Positions 5,817 through 13,303 of a stretch of 15,080 nt of DNA are shown here, one piece after another. Position numbers and translations under genes: made by a program. Each line of letters opens with the position of its first letter. Position 1 is the first letter of the stretch. This stretch comes from Planctomycetota bacterium. Lineage in GTDB: Bacteria > Planctomycetota > Phycisphaerae > FEN-1346. Under the pieces are notes generated by a model, which saw nothing but the letters and a program-made list of their open reading frames with translations, did not search any database and was not told where the DNA came from. The stretch is from contig JAPLMO010000464.1 in assembly GCA_026386995.1 (NCBI GenBank), positions 1 through 15,080 on the forward strand. Direction: 5' to 3'.

Positions 5817-7121
5817 TCATCTGGGCGGCTGCCCAGGCATCGGTAGCCCATACGGCTGCGGCACGCCCGGGCGCGGACCGTAAGGCGACGCCATCGGCGG
5901 CACGGGCGGCTGCATCATGCGCTGCATGTTTCTGCGGTTGATTTCATTGATCATTTCGATGTCCGCCAGCGGATCGCGCACTGGCCGGCCAAGCGTCGGC
6001 TGCTCGCAAGAAACCACCCGGCCGTCAACGACTTCGACACCATACACGCGCCGGTAAGTCTTGGGATGGGCGGCGATTTCCAGAGTCCAGAGCCGGTCAA
6101 TCGTCATCTGAAGTTCCTGCAACGGCGAGCGGCTGGTCGGCCAAAGGAGTGCGCATTGGCTGTAGGCAACCAGCGCTCCGGTGTAGTCCTTCGAGACATC
6201 AGCCAGAACGTGCCCCCGGTGAGCCATGAACACGGCTAGGTCCTGCTGTGGCGTCAGACTCTTGAGCCAATCGCAGAGTTCCACTTGATCGGGGGTGCTT
6301 TTCCGGGGCCAGGAGACGTAGAACTCGTCCGGGTCAATGCTGAACCCATTGCCCGCGCCATCGAAGTTGAATCGGTCCCTCCAGGCGGGATTGGGGTGGT
6401 CTGCACCCTCCCAGCGGCAGAAGGCGTGCTCCTTGGCACAGACCATTTTGATGGGGTATCCCAGGCGCCGGCCCACGGCTGCATAGGCCACCGGCAGCGA
6501 CAGGCAATTGCCCCCAAATGCCTTGCGTGGGTCGTCGTTGTCCATCAGCCCATGAAGAAAACACTCCTTAGATGTCTTGGGCGGCTGCACCGGCTTGTCC
6601 GCAGCCACGAAGCCAGGATGATAGTGCAGGCCGATGTCCTGCTGGAGGATGCTGACCAGCCACTCAGCCCGGAAACGGGCCTCGGAATTCCTGTAGTGCT
6701 CGGCGTGATCCTTGTACCGCGGGTCGGTAAGGCGATAGAGGTGCCGCTCGGTCTCTGCCTTCACACGCTCGGCCCAGCGGTCCAGCGTGGCCAAGGAACG
6801 ACCGATGTCCACTTCCTCTGCGCCCGGCAGTCCCGTGGCACAGACAAGGTTCATCTCCGCGATGTCCACCTTGGCCAACTCGTCAAGTGTCATGGCAAGC
6901 AGTTCGCCTAGAGAACGCACCTTCTGCGGTGTCGCGGAAGTGGTTTGCCCGGCCGAGGGCGATGATGTGTTCTGGTACAGGATAAAGGCCGTGCCACCGG
7001 CTGCGGCTACACCGAGCAGGAAGCAGAGCGCATATTTCAGGGAATTGGCGTACAGCCTCTTTGCCGGCTGGGCTGCGCCCTGCGCTGAACTGCCTGAGAA
7101 GCTCCGATCCTTGCGGCCCAT
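5817..7121 (-). CDS. Membrane-anchored transglutaminase-like (SirB1/Transglut_core2-type) protein
   Basis: The 434-residue product has a short cytoplasmic N-terminus and one membrane anchor (about 28-49, LKYALCFLLGVAAAGGTAF). A long extracytoplasmic part follows. The GNCLSLPVAYAAVGRRLGYP segment (204-223), then KEHAFCRW (230-237) and FNFDGAGNGFSIDPDEF, give a Cys206-His232-Asp254 (or Asp263) order. This matches the papain-like transglutaminase fold as found in SirB1-type proteins. The C-terminus (about 395-434) is a Pro/Gly/Met-rich, probably disordered tail. ATG 7121 was preferred to GTG 7139 because a GGGGGG ribosome-binding site sits 5-6 nt upstream of it. It is the first gene of the cargo block 1 unit. 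It may cleave or crosslink proteins or peptides at the cell surface; the substrate is unknown. Confidence 0.78.
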   Translation of the reverse strand: MGRKDRSFSGSSAQGAAQPAKRLYANSLKYALCFLLGVAAAGGTAFILYQNTSSPSAGQTTSATPQKVRSLGELLAMTLDELAKVDIAEMNLVCATGLPGAEEVDIGRSLATLDRWAERVKAETERHLYRLTDPRYKDHAEHYRNSEARFRAEWLVSILQQDIGLHYHPGFVAADKPVQPPKTSKECFLHGLMDNDDPRKAFGGNCLSLPVAYAAVGRRLGYPIKMVCAKEHAFCRWEGADHPNPAWRDRFNFDGAGNGFSIDPDEFYVSWPRKSTPDQVELCDWLKSLTPQQDLAVFMAHRGHVLADVSKDYTGALVAYSQCALLWPTSRSPLQELQMTIDRLWTLEIAAHPKTYRRVYGVEVVDGRVVSCEQPTLGRPVRDPLADIEMINEINRRNMQRMMQPPVPPMASPYGPRPGVPQPYGLPMPGQPPR

Positions 7122-7158
7122 GACATCCCCCCACAACACCTTGAATAGGCTGAGGAAT

Positions 7159-7188
7159 AGGATAGGCCGATGTCTAGGGGGTTGTCAA
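7159..7188 (-). promoter_or_regulatory. Promoter of cargo block 1
   Basis: On the minus strand TTGACA (7183-7188) and TATCCT (7159-7164) are separated by 18 nt, with the first start codon about 38 nt downstream of the -10 box. It lies inside the repeat boundary at 7211-7244, so the block would carry its own promoter if moved. Confidence 0.65.
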
Positions 7189-7210
7189 CATTTTTATGCT
7201 CAATTTTCAT

Positions 7211-7244
7211 GAATTCGGGAATTCGGGGGGAATTCGGGGGACAC
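7211..7244 (-). repeat. CCCCCGAATT repeat cluster 2 (minus orientation), left arm of the split palindrome
   Basis: Read on the minus strand this is GTGTCCCCCGAATT, then CCCCCCGAATT, then CCCGAATTC. It ends exactly at the left boundary of the IS element. It is the mirror of cluster 3 at 8833-8895. Confidence 0.8.
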
Positions 7245-7430
7245 CCATAACCGTGCCTGTCAAGGGCTGACGCTCCCACGGGGGTCTTGCTGTTTTTGTT
7301 GCCGTTGTTTTGGGCCGTTTTTTGGTCTTTTCCCTGGAGTCCAGTCGTGGTCGTTTCTTTTTCTGTGCCGGGGGCTATTTGCCACGGGCGCACCTTGGGC
7401 GCCGTTCCCTTCCGGACGCGTGCCTTGCAC

Positions 7431-7438
7431 ACACCCAT
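7431..7438 (-). other. Possible donor-guide match inside the IS non-coding region
   Basis: ACACCCAT here is identical to 7241-7248, the IS left junction including the core and the first bases of the element. A hairpin ACCGGC-N9-GCCGGT (on the minus strand) with a GCAC/GTGC extension lies just 5' of it in the RNA. This could be one strand of a donor-binding loop. No partner guide for the other end was found, so this is weak. Confidence 0.3.
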
Positions 7439-7490
7439 GCGCACCGTACCGGCGCTGCGGCTGCCGGTCGTGCATGAAAATGGTCGCGGG

Positions 7491-7570
7491 GCCGGCCCAA
7501 TCACAATAGCGGCGCATCGGCGGTCAACACGTCCGGCCGCCGTCGCCAGTCCCCAGGAACGGGCTCGTGC
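7491..7570 (-). ncRNA. Candidate bridge/seek RNA target-binding stem-loop
   Basis: On the minus strand, just 3' of the transposase stop, GGGGAC (7554-7549) and TATTGTG (7508-7502) flank a stem. The stem is GGCG-A-CGGCGG (7547-7537) paired with CCGCCG-AT-GCGCC (7523-7511). GCCC/GGGC can close the outside. The two unpaired segments face each other as an internal loop. They match the two halves of the occupied target, GGGGGAC and CACAATA (as its complement). This is the geometry of the target-binding loop of IS110-family guide RNAs. Short matches can arise by chance. Confidence 0.5.
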
Positions 7571-7602
7571 CCTCGCGGTGCACGCGTAGCTTGTATGAAA
7601 GA

Positions 7603-8601
7603 TCAGACCGCGACCTGGGCCCGATGCCAGGCCCTCAGCCGCACCCAACAAATGCCTGCCAACTTGCGCGCCACCGCCACGCGGGCCACGTTCCGCCCGG
7701 CGCGCTTGCGGACACGCGTGTAGAAGTTGGCCAGTCGCTCGTCCTGCCGCACCAACTTTATCGCCGCCTGGACCAGTATCCACCGCAGCCACCGCGACCC
7801 CTGTTTCGAGATGCCGCCGCGATGCTCGGTCCGGCCCGACTGGTGCACCCGCGCCGTCAGCCCCGCGTAGGCCCCCACCTGGCGGGCGTTCTTGAAACGG
7901 GTCGGGTCGCCGATCTCCGCCACGACGAGCAGGGCCGAGTACCGTCCGACGCCGTACAACACCTCCAGGGCCGCCGCCTCCGGAAACTCCGGGGCCAGTT
8001 GCTCCAGATGGCCGTCGAGGATCGCCGCCTCGCGGCCGTAATGTTCCAGCCGCCGCAGAAGTTCGTCGCGGCTGAGGTTGCCGCCGAGTCCCAGGTCCAG
8101 GCCCGCCAGCCAGCGTCGGCCTCGCACGCCGAAGATCTTTTTGAGCGGCGGGTGCACGTTCGCCCGAGCCAGCAGCGAGTGCACCTGGTTCTTCGCCAAC
8201 GTCGCGTTGCCGGAGAGCCTCGCCCGGCTGCGCGTCAGGTCCCGCAACGTCTGGTACCGCGCCGGCGGCACGTACGACGCCGGAATCAGGTTCGCCCTGA
8301 GGAGCCGCGCCAGCAGCGCCGCGTCCAGCCGGTCGGTCTTGGCCCGCGCCGTGGCGATGGCCCGCAGCTTCAGTGGGTGCGCCAGGACCACGTCGCCCAA
8401 CGGCGCCAGCAGATCGTACAGCCACCGGTAACTGGCCGACGCCTCGACCACCGCCTGGAACGGCTTCCACCGCTCAACGGCCGCCCGGATGGCCGCCACG
8501 TCGCGGCAGGACAGACGCCGCGGACGCGCGACCGGCCCGCGCTCGTTCTCCACCGCCATCACCAGGTCTTGCTTGTGCAGGTCGATTCCGATGTAATACA
8601 T
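7603..8601 (-). CDS. IS110-family transposase (DEDD recombinase)
   Basis: The 332-residue protein has the N-terminal DEDD RuvC-like domain: Asp7 in MYYIGIDLHK, Glu53 in VVEAS, and Asp90/Asp93 in KTDRLDA. The C-terminal Transposase_20 domain includes YGVGRYSALLVVAEIGD and QSGRTEHRGGISKQGSRWLR, with the conserved Ser/Gly region that supplies the serine nucleophile. The length is normal and the frame intact, so it may be active. ATG 8601 was chosen because AAGGAG lies 6-7 nt upstream; an in-frame GTG at 8619 lies in the leader hairpin. IS110-family transposases are guided by an RNA encoded in the element to insert at specific short targets without transposon-end cleavage of the DDE kind. GC content is high, unlike the neighbouring cargo genes. 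Confidence 0.93.
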   Translation of the reverse strand: MYYIGIDLHKQDLVMAVENERGPVARPRRLSCRDVAAIRAAVERWKPFQAVVEASASYRWLYDLLAPLGDVVLAHPLKLRAIATARAKTDRLDAALLARLLRANLIPASYVPPARYQTLRDLTRSRARLSGNATLAKNQVHSLLARANVHPPLKKIFGVRGRRWLAGLDLGLGGNLSRDELLRRLEHYGREAAILDGHLEQLAPEFPEAAALEVLYGVGRYSALLVVAEIGDPTRFKNARQVGAYAGLTARVHQSGRTEHRGGISKQGSRWLRWILVQAAIKLVRQDERLANFYTRVRKRAGRNVARVAVARKLAGICWVRLRAWHRAQVAV

Positions 8602-8615
8602 GCCGTGCTCCTTGC

Positions 8616-8664
8616 CCACAGGGCGTTAGAGGGTTTAAAGGCAAAACCATTCTAACCCCTGTGG
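8616..8664 (-). promoter_or_regulatory. Stem-loop in the transposase leader
   Basis: CCACAGGG-C-GTTAGA (8616-8630) pairs with TCTAACCCCTGTGG (8651-8664), with an inner GGTTT/AAACC stem. The hairpin ends a few bases before the AAGGAG ribosome-binding site. It probably limits translation when transcription enters from outside, as known for other IS leaders; that role is inference. Confidence 0.55.
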
Positions 8665-8710
8665 CAGGGGGCCGCACTACGCGTGTGGCCACATGGCACG
8701 GTTATAATAT

Positions 8711-8835
8711 CACAATATAATGGCACTTCCTTAAGCGACTCATACTTGCGTGGCCCCCTGCTCTCGCCGGGATTTTGCGGGTCGGAGCACAAATCGCATC
8801 CTCGTAATCGCTTAAGGAAGTGCCATTATATTGTG
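8711..8835. repeat. MITE-like palindrome with perfect 28-bp arms
   Basis: Positions 8711-8738 and 8808-8835 are perfect inverted complements (starting CACAATATAATGGCACTTCC) around a 69-nt centre with no gene. The right arm runs directly into repeat cluster 3. The left arm would run into cluster 2 if the IS were absent, making arms of about 50 bp. No target duplication is clear. Confidence 0.85.
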
Positions 8836-8895
8836 TCCCCCGAATTTCCCCCCGAATTTCCGTGTCCCCCGAATTCCCCCCCCCCCCCGAATTTC
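8833..8895 (+). repeat. CCCCCGAATT repeat cluster 3 (plus orientation), right arm of the split palindrome
   Basis: Four units: GTGTCCCCCGAATTT, CCCCCCGAATTT, GTGTCCCCCGAATT, and a last one preceded by a run of 13 C (8876-8888). It stops 5 nt before the stop codon of the esterase gene and borders the 3' end of cargo block 2. Confidence 0.8.
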
Positions 8896-8900
8896 CAAGC

Positions 8901-9917
8901 TTATTTCTTCTCTGAAGACCTGGTGGGATTTTGGGGAGCTTTGGGGCCGCCCAGCAGTTCCACCATCGCTTTGCCCATACCCTCGCCGATCAGGTAGTAG
9001 GTTTCGGCGTTGCAGTTCCAATGGTATCCGAAGTTGGTTGGTGATTCTTCCCCTGGCCGAAAGAATCCACGGGTCTCCACATATCTAACGTTGTCTTTGA
9101 ACTCCTCCAGCTGGGCGGCCTTGTTCTGGGCATGCATGATCTCAAGTCGACGGCCCACCTTCTGTTCCCAGCCGCCAAATCCGCTGCCTCCGATCACGAA
9201 TGGAAGATTAGGCACGCCAAGGTCTTTGCGGACATCCTTGATGAAATTGACCATGTTCTTCTTATACTCAGCGGCCATGCCCTGTGAGCACCCGTCTTGC
9301 CAACCCTGGTGCCAGCCGAAGCCGGCAATCTCGTATCCCCGGCCATCGTATTCGGGGAAGTCCGTCTTGAGGTTCTCCAGTTGTTCCTTCACACGTGTAA
9401 TCATTTTTGAATACATGCCGCCAACCGTGCCTCCGGAACTAGGGGGCCGCCAATTTTGCGCCAGGCTCGTGCCGCCAGCTGCAACTTTGATCAGCAGAAC
9501 CTGGTTGCCGAGATAGTCGCCGACCACCCAGCCGAAACCTAGTTCGGGCCCGATACAGCCTTTCGCCGCGAAGCCGCCTACCGTCAGGCAGCCTTTATGC
9601 CCGCATGCACACCAAACGTCGTTGCGGACGACCCATTTCCCGTTTCTGTCGACCAGGTGTTTGAAGCGATCCGCGGACGCCGGGTCCTTGACCAGGGTCT
9701 CCAACGTCCCCTTCTTGTGTCCGTGGATGGCCCCCTGGCCTTCCATGTTCGACTGTCCGGCCAGGATGAAGACCTTGACTGGGCTCTTTCCGGCTTGCGC
9801 TCCCCACGCCTGCCCCACCACCAGCAGACCGACTGCTGCAATAACTGTGGCGTATTGACTGATTCCTGCTGTTCTCATGGCTTCTTTCCCGCTGCTATCC
9901 CAACCACGTCTATTCAT
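8901..9917 (-). CDS. Secreted SGNH-type esterase, sialate O-acetylesterase-like (SASA domain)
   Basis: The 338-residue protein has a signal sequence (hydrophobic core about 22-37, cleavage near GAQAG). The SASA-type SGNH blocks are visible: VFILAGQSNMEGQG (49-62) with nucleophile Ser56, CIGPELGFG (122-130), the AAGGTS oxyanion region (147-152) and GFGWHQGWQD (200-209). The catalytic His is H300 in NFGYHWNCNAETYYL. This family removes acetyl groups from sialic acids, xylan or other acetylated glycans outside the cytoplasm. The substrate here cannot be told; polysaccharide breakdown fits a planctomycete. ATG 9917 has GAGGG 6 nt upstream; ATG 9878 is an alternative that would shorten the n-region. 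It is a single-gene cargo block between repeat clusters 3 and 4. Confidence 0.88.
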   Translation of the reverse strand: MNRRGWDSSGKEAMRTAGISQYATVIAAVGLLVVGQAWGAQAGKSPVKVFILAGQSNMEGQGAIHGHKKGTLETLVKDPASADRFKHLVDRNGKWVVRNDVWCACGHKGCLTVGGFAAKGCIGPELGFGWVVGDYLGNQVLLIKVAAGGTSLAQNWRPPSSGGTVGGMYSKMITRVKEQLENLKTDFPEYDGRGYEIAGFGWHQGWQDGCSQGMAAEYKKNMVNFIKDVRKDLGVPNLPFVIGGSGFGGWEQKVGRRLEIMHAQNKAAQLEEFKDNVRYVETRGFFRPGEESPTNFGYHWNCNAETYYLIGEGMGKAMVELLGGPKAPQNPTRSSEKK

Positions 9918-10266
9918 GATGTCCCTCTTTTATGCTCAGTCTCTGTGGTTCATTACTTTTTTCTTCATCCGTCCCATCTGAAAACGGGCACGCGCCCGCC
10001 TTTATTGCATCAAACCCTATTTCACAACGCGAGAACGAGTCCCCGTAGCCTGCTCGAGCCCGAATACTTTGGAATTCGGGGGACGGGAATTCGGGGGACG
10101 CAAAACTGGTTTCCGGATTAGGCCCTGGCGATCGACGTACGCGGCCTGCTGGCCGCCGCCCCGCCCGGTGCGCACGCCCTGGCACCTGCCGTAATCCGCG
10201 GTCACAACCGGCGCTTACCCTCTCGGGCGATTGATTTGCCCCGGCCCCTCGATTAACATGAGAGCC
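9918..10266. other. Gap between esterase gene and nadE
   Basis: From 9918 to about 10070 the sequence is AT-richer and forms the upstream region of the esterase, with no clear promoter; GGGCGCGTGCCC near 9980 is a short palindrome. Cluster 4 follows. From about 10100 to 10266 the composition returns to that of the GC-rich core. A plus-strand frame without a start codon (about 10120-10256, containing VRGLLAAAPPGAHALAPA) could be the tail of a truncated host gene, but nothing supports this further. Confidence 0.4.
10071..10100 (-). repeat. CCCCCGAATT repeat cluster 4 (minus orientation)
   Basis: Two units read on the minus strand as CGTCCCCCGAATTCC and CGTCCCCCGAATTCC. An adjacent CCCGAAT/ATTCGGG inverted repeat spans about 10059-10080. 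It marks the right limit of the accessory island before nadE. Confidence 0.75.
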
Positions 10267-11934
10267 ATGAAGATCGCCCTAGCGCAATTGAACCCGACCA
10301 TCGGCGACATCCACGGCAACATGTGCCGCATCCTCGACGCCTACCATCGCGCTGCGGCCATGGGCGCCGACCTGGTCGTCACGCCCGAACTCTCGCTCCT
10401 CGGTTATCCGCCGAAAGACCTCCTGTTGAAGCAGGGCTTCGTGGCCGACAACCTGGCGGCCTTCGAGCACCTTGTGGGCGAGATCGGCCACACGGGCCTC
10501 ATCGTGGGCTACGTCGACCGGACGGTCGGGCCGAGGGGCCTGCCGCTCCATAACGCCGCCGCCCTCATCGCCGACGGCCGCGTCCTCTCGAAGAAGTACA
10601 AGTCGCTGCTGCCAACATACGATGTCTTCGACGAGATGCGCTACTTCGAGCCAGGCGACGCCGGCCCCGAGACCGTTCTCTGTTACGGCCTGTGCCTGGG
10701 CCTTTCCATCTGCGAGGACATCTGGACCGAGGAGCCCGCCGGCCCGGTCGCACGGTACTATCACGGCAACCCGATCGCGGAGTTGGTCGAGGCCGGTGCG
10801 AACGTCCTGGTGAACATGTCCGCCTCGCCATTTGTCGTGGGCAAGTCCGCCCAGCGCCGGGCCCTCGTGCAGGCGCAGGCCACGAAGTACCGGCGGCCGG
10901 TCGTCTACGTCAACCAGGTGGGCGGCAACGACGAACTCATCTTCGACGGCGCCAGTTTCGCCATGGATGCCTCGGGCAAGGTCGTCGCCCAACTGCGGGC
11001 CTTCGCCGAGGACCTCGCCGTCGTGGACCTCCCCGGGCCGGTCCCGCAGGCGGCGGCGCCGGCGGACCTGCCGAGCGACATTGAGTCCTTGCGCCAGGCC
11101 CTCGTCCTGGGCATCCGCGATTACATGCGAAAGTGTGGTTTCAGGGAGGCCGTCCTCGGCCTCTCGGGCGGCATCGACTCCAGCATCACCGCCTGCCTGG
11201 CGGTCGAGGCCATCGGCCGCGAGAACGTTGTCGGCGTTGCCATGCCCAGCCGATACTCCAGCACTCATAGCGTTGAGGACGCGCGGGCTTTGGCAGAGAA
11301 TCTCGGCATCCGCTTCCGCATCATCCCCATCGACGGGCCGCACCGCGCCTTTGAGGAGACGCTGGCCGAGGCCTTCGCCGGCCGCAAGCCCGACATCGCC
11401 GAGGAGAACATCCAGGCCCGCGTGCGCGGCACGATCCTCATGGCGCTCTCGAACAAGTTCGGGTACCTGGTGCTATCGACCGGCAACAAGAGCGAAGTGG
11501 GCGTGGGTTACTGCACGCTGTACGGCGACATGGCGGGCGGCCTGGCGGTTATCAGCGACGTCCCGAAGACGATGGTCTACGAACTCTCGCGGCAGGTGAA
11601 CGCCGCCAGCGCGCGGCCGCCCATCCCCGAGCGGGTCTTCACGAAGCCGCCGTCGGCGGAACTGCGGCCCAACCAGACCGACCAGGACTCGCTGCCGCCG
11701 TACGACATCCTCGACGGCATCCTGGACCGCTACGTGCGGCAGGAACTCTCGCCCGACGACATCGCCGCCGCCGGCTACGACCCGAAGACCGTCGCCCGTG
11801 TGATCCGCCTCGTGGACACAAACGAATACAAGCGCCAGCAGGCCGCCCCCGGCCTGAAGGTCACCAGCCGCGCCTTCGGTTTCGGCCGCCGCATGCCCAT
11901 CGCCCAACGGTACGGACCGACGAATCACGCGTAG
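10267..11934 (+). CDS. nadE: Glutamine-dependent NAD+ synthetase
   Basis: The 555-residue two-domain enzyme converts nicotinate adenine dinucleotide to NAD+ with ATP, using ammonia from glutamine. The N-terminal nitrilase-type glutaminase has Glu41 (TPELSLLGYPP), Lys112 (KKYKSLLPTYDVFDE) and Cys149 (SICEDIW). The C-terminal synthetase has the ATP pyrophosphatase P-loop LGLSGGIDSS (297-306) and the STGNKSEVGVGYCTLYGDM segment, which binds NaAD and ATP. Length is close to that of bacterial NadE of this type. The ATG at 10267 was chosen because MKIALAQLNPTIGD is the conserved start; upstream in-frame ATGs add a non-conserved leader. It is the first gene of a tight plus-strand operon, with only 6 nt to the next start. 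Confidence 0.96.
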   Translation: MKIALAQLNPTIGDIHGNMCRILDAYHRAAAMGADLVVTPELSLLGYPPKDLLLKQGFVADNLAAFEHLVGEIGHTGLIVGYVDRTVGPRGLPLHNAAALIADGRVLSKKYKSLLPTYDVFDEMRYFEPGDAGPETVLCYGLCLGLSICEDIWTEEPAGPVARYYHGNPIAELVEAGANVLVNMSASPFVVGKSAQRRALVQAQATKYRRPVVYVNQVGGNDELIFDGASFAMDASGKVVAQLRAFAEDLAVVDLPGPVPQAAAPADLPSDIESLRQALVLGIRDYMRKCGFREAVLGLSGGIDSSITACLAVEAIGRENVVGVAMPSRYSSTHSVEDARALAENLGIRFRIIPIDGPHRAFEETLAEAFAGRKPDIAEENIQARVRGTILMALSNKFGYLVLSTGNKSEVGVGYCTLYGDMAGGLAVISDVPKTMVYELSRQVNAASARPPIPERVFTKPPSAELRPNQTDQDSLPPYDILDGILDRYVRQELSPDDIAAAGYDPKTVARVIRLVDTNEYKRQQAAPGLKVTSRAFGFGRRMPIAQRYGPTNHA

Positions 11935-11940
11935 GACCGC

Positions 11941-13284
11941 ATGGCCGATGAAACCAATCCGCCGCCAGTGCCGGTCGCTAAGTCCGGAGGTTCTTTCTGG
12001 ACCCAGATACGCGCCTCTCTGCCGCGCAACGTCTTGGCGCTGGGCGTCGTGTCGTTCCTTGCCGACTCTTCCAGCGAGATGATGATGTGGACGCTGCCGT
12101 TCTACATCTCGCTCCTGGGCGGCGGCCTGGTGTGGGTCGGCTTGGTGGAGGGGCTGCGAGAGACGACCGCCAGCCTGGTGACCGTCGGGTCGGGCTGGCT
12201 CTCGGACCGCATCCGCAACCGCAAGGTGCTGGTGGCTGTCGGCTACGGTATTTCGATGATCGTCAAGCCCATCCTGGCCTTGGCTGGCGCCCCGTGGCAC
12301 GTGCTGCTCCTGACGAGCGCCGAGCGCGTGGGCAAGGGCATCCGCGGGGCGCCGCGCGACGCCCTCGTGGCCGGGGCCGTCGCGCCCGAGCACCTCGGCA
12401 AGGCTTTTTCGTTTCACCGGATGATGGACCACGCCGGGGCGAGCGTCGGCCAGATCGTCGGCGTGTTGCTGGCGATCTGGATGTTCCCGTACTTCCATCG
12501 CCTGGCCGACGCGGGGGCAAATCTCGTGCCCGCCGACGTCTTCCGCTGGATGTACGTCTTGGCGGCGGTGCCGGCGGCGATGGCCGTGCTGGCGATCCTC
12601 TTTTTCGTCCGCGAGACTCACGGCCAGATCAAGAAGAAGGTGCAACTGTCGTTCCGCGACTCCTATGACCGGCGGTTCTGGGCGCTGCTGGCGGCCATGC
12701 TGGTCTTCGCCCTCGGCAACTCGTCTGACATGTTCCTCCTCCTGAGGGCCGGGCAGATCCTGAATTATCCCATCCAGATGACGCACACCGATACGCGGGC
12801 GATGGCCGCCGCGTGGGACTTCCCGTGGCAACTGCCGCTGATGTTCTTCATCCTCAACGTATCGAAGATGGTCTTTACGATGCCCGGCGGGTTTCTGGCG
12901 GACCGGATCGGCCGCACGAAGACGCTGCTCATCGGCTGGCTCATCTACGCGGGCGTGTACTTCGCGTTCGGGTTCGCCGACCAGGCATGGGAGGCGTGGG
13001 CGCTCTTCGTGACCTACGGCCTCTTCTACGGTTTTACGGAGGGCGTGCAGAAGGCGATCGTGGCAGACTTCGTGCGGCCGGAAGTCCGGGGGGCGGCCTA
13101 CGGCCTCGCGTACTTCTGCGACGGAATTGCGAAGTTCCCCGCGAGCCTCCTTTTGGGTATCATTTATGCGGCGGCGGGGCCGGCCTGGGCCTTCGGGTTC
13201 GGCGGCGCCTGCGCTGCGGCGGCATGCGTGCTGCTGGCGGGGGCGATGTGGGTATTCGACCAGAAGCGGCAGGCGGTAAGGTGA
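11941..13284 (+). CDS. Major facilitator superfamily transporter
   Basis: The 447-residue integral membrane protein has about 12 hydrophobic segments after a cytoplasmic N-terminus. The MFS motif A appears between TM2 and TM3 as GWLSDRIRNRKVL (about 82-94). A second copy follows in the second half as GGFLADRIGRTKTLL. The loop ERVGKGIRGAPRDALVA (about 129-145) is typical of one widespread uncharacterised MFS branch. The substrate is unknown. The start has AGGA a few nt upstream and lies 6 nt after nadE, so translation is probably coupled. A role linked to NAD synthesis, such as precursor uptake, is possible from position only and is not shown. Confidence 0.88.
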   Translation: MADETNPPPVPVAKSGGSFWTQIRASLPRNVLALGVVSFLADSSSEMMMWTLPFYISLLGGGLVWVGLVEGLRETTASLVTVGSGWLSDRIRNRKVLVAVGYGISMIVKPILALAGAPWHVLLLTSAERVGKGIRGAPRDALVAGAVAPEHLGKAFSFHRMMDHAGASVGQIVGVLLAIWMFPYFHRLADAGANLVPADVFRWMYVLAAVPAAMAVLAILFFVRETHGQIKKKVQLSFRDSYDRRFWALLAAMLVFALGNSSDMFLLLRAGQILNYPIQMTHTDTRAMAAAWDFPWQLPLMFFILNVSKMVFTMPGGFLADRIGRTKTLLIGWLIYAGVYFAFGFADQAWEAWALFVTYGLFYGFTEGVQKAIVADFVRPEVRGAAYGLAYFCDGIAKFPASLLLGIIYAAAGPAWAFGFGGACAAAACVLLAGAMWVFDQKRQAVR

Positions 13285-13303
13285 ACCGGCGAAAGGGGCT
13301 CCC

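Larger units (their letters stand above)
7245..8710 (-). mobile_element. IS110-family insertion sequence, IS1111-group-like
   Basis: The element is about 1.47 kb and contains one DEDD transposase gene. Subterminal inverted repeats ATAACCGTGCC (7247-7257) and GGCACGGTTAT (8695-8705) lie 2 and 5 nt inside the proposed ends; subterminal repeats are typical of the IS1111 group and absent from the IS110 group. CAC occurs at both junctions (7242-7244 and 8711-8713), the probable target core. The long non-coding region is 3' of the transposase (7258-7602), where IS1111-type elements encode their guide RNA. Removing the element rejoins GGGGGACAC with AATATAATGG and restores a long palindrome with 8808-8867. 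The exact ends are inferred from this. Confidence 0.8.

Noticed and set aside
7037..8470. 477-codon minus-strand frame through the IS element
   Set aside because: Out-of-frame overlap with the transposase that continues through the non-coding region, repeats and the start of another gene; not a real fusion.
10120..10256. Start-less plus-strand frame between cluster 4 and nadE
   Set aside because: Only about 44 codons after a stop, no start codon, no recognised family; kept as a comment in the gap entry.
10231..10266. Upstream in-frame starts for nadE
   Set aside because: The added residues are not part of the conserved MKIALAQLNP opening and lack a better ribosome-binding site.
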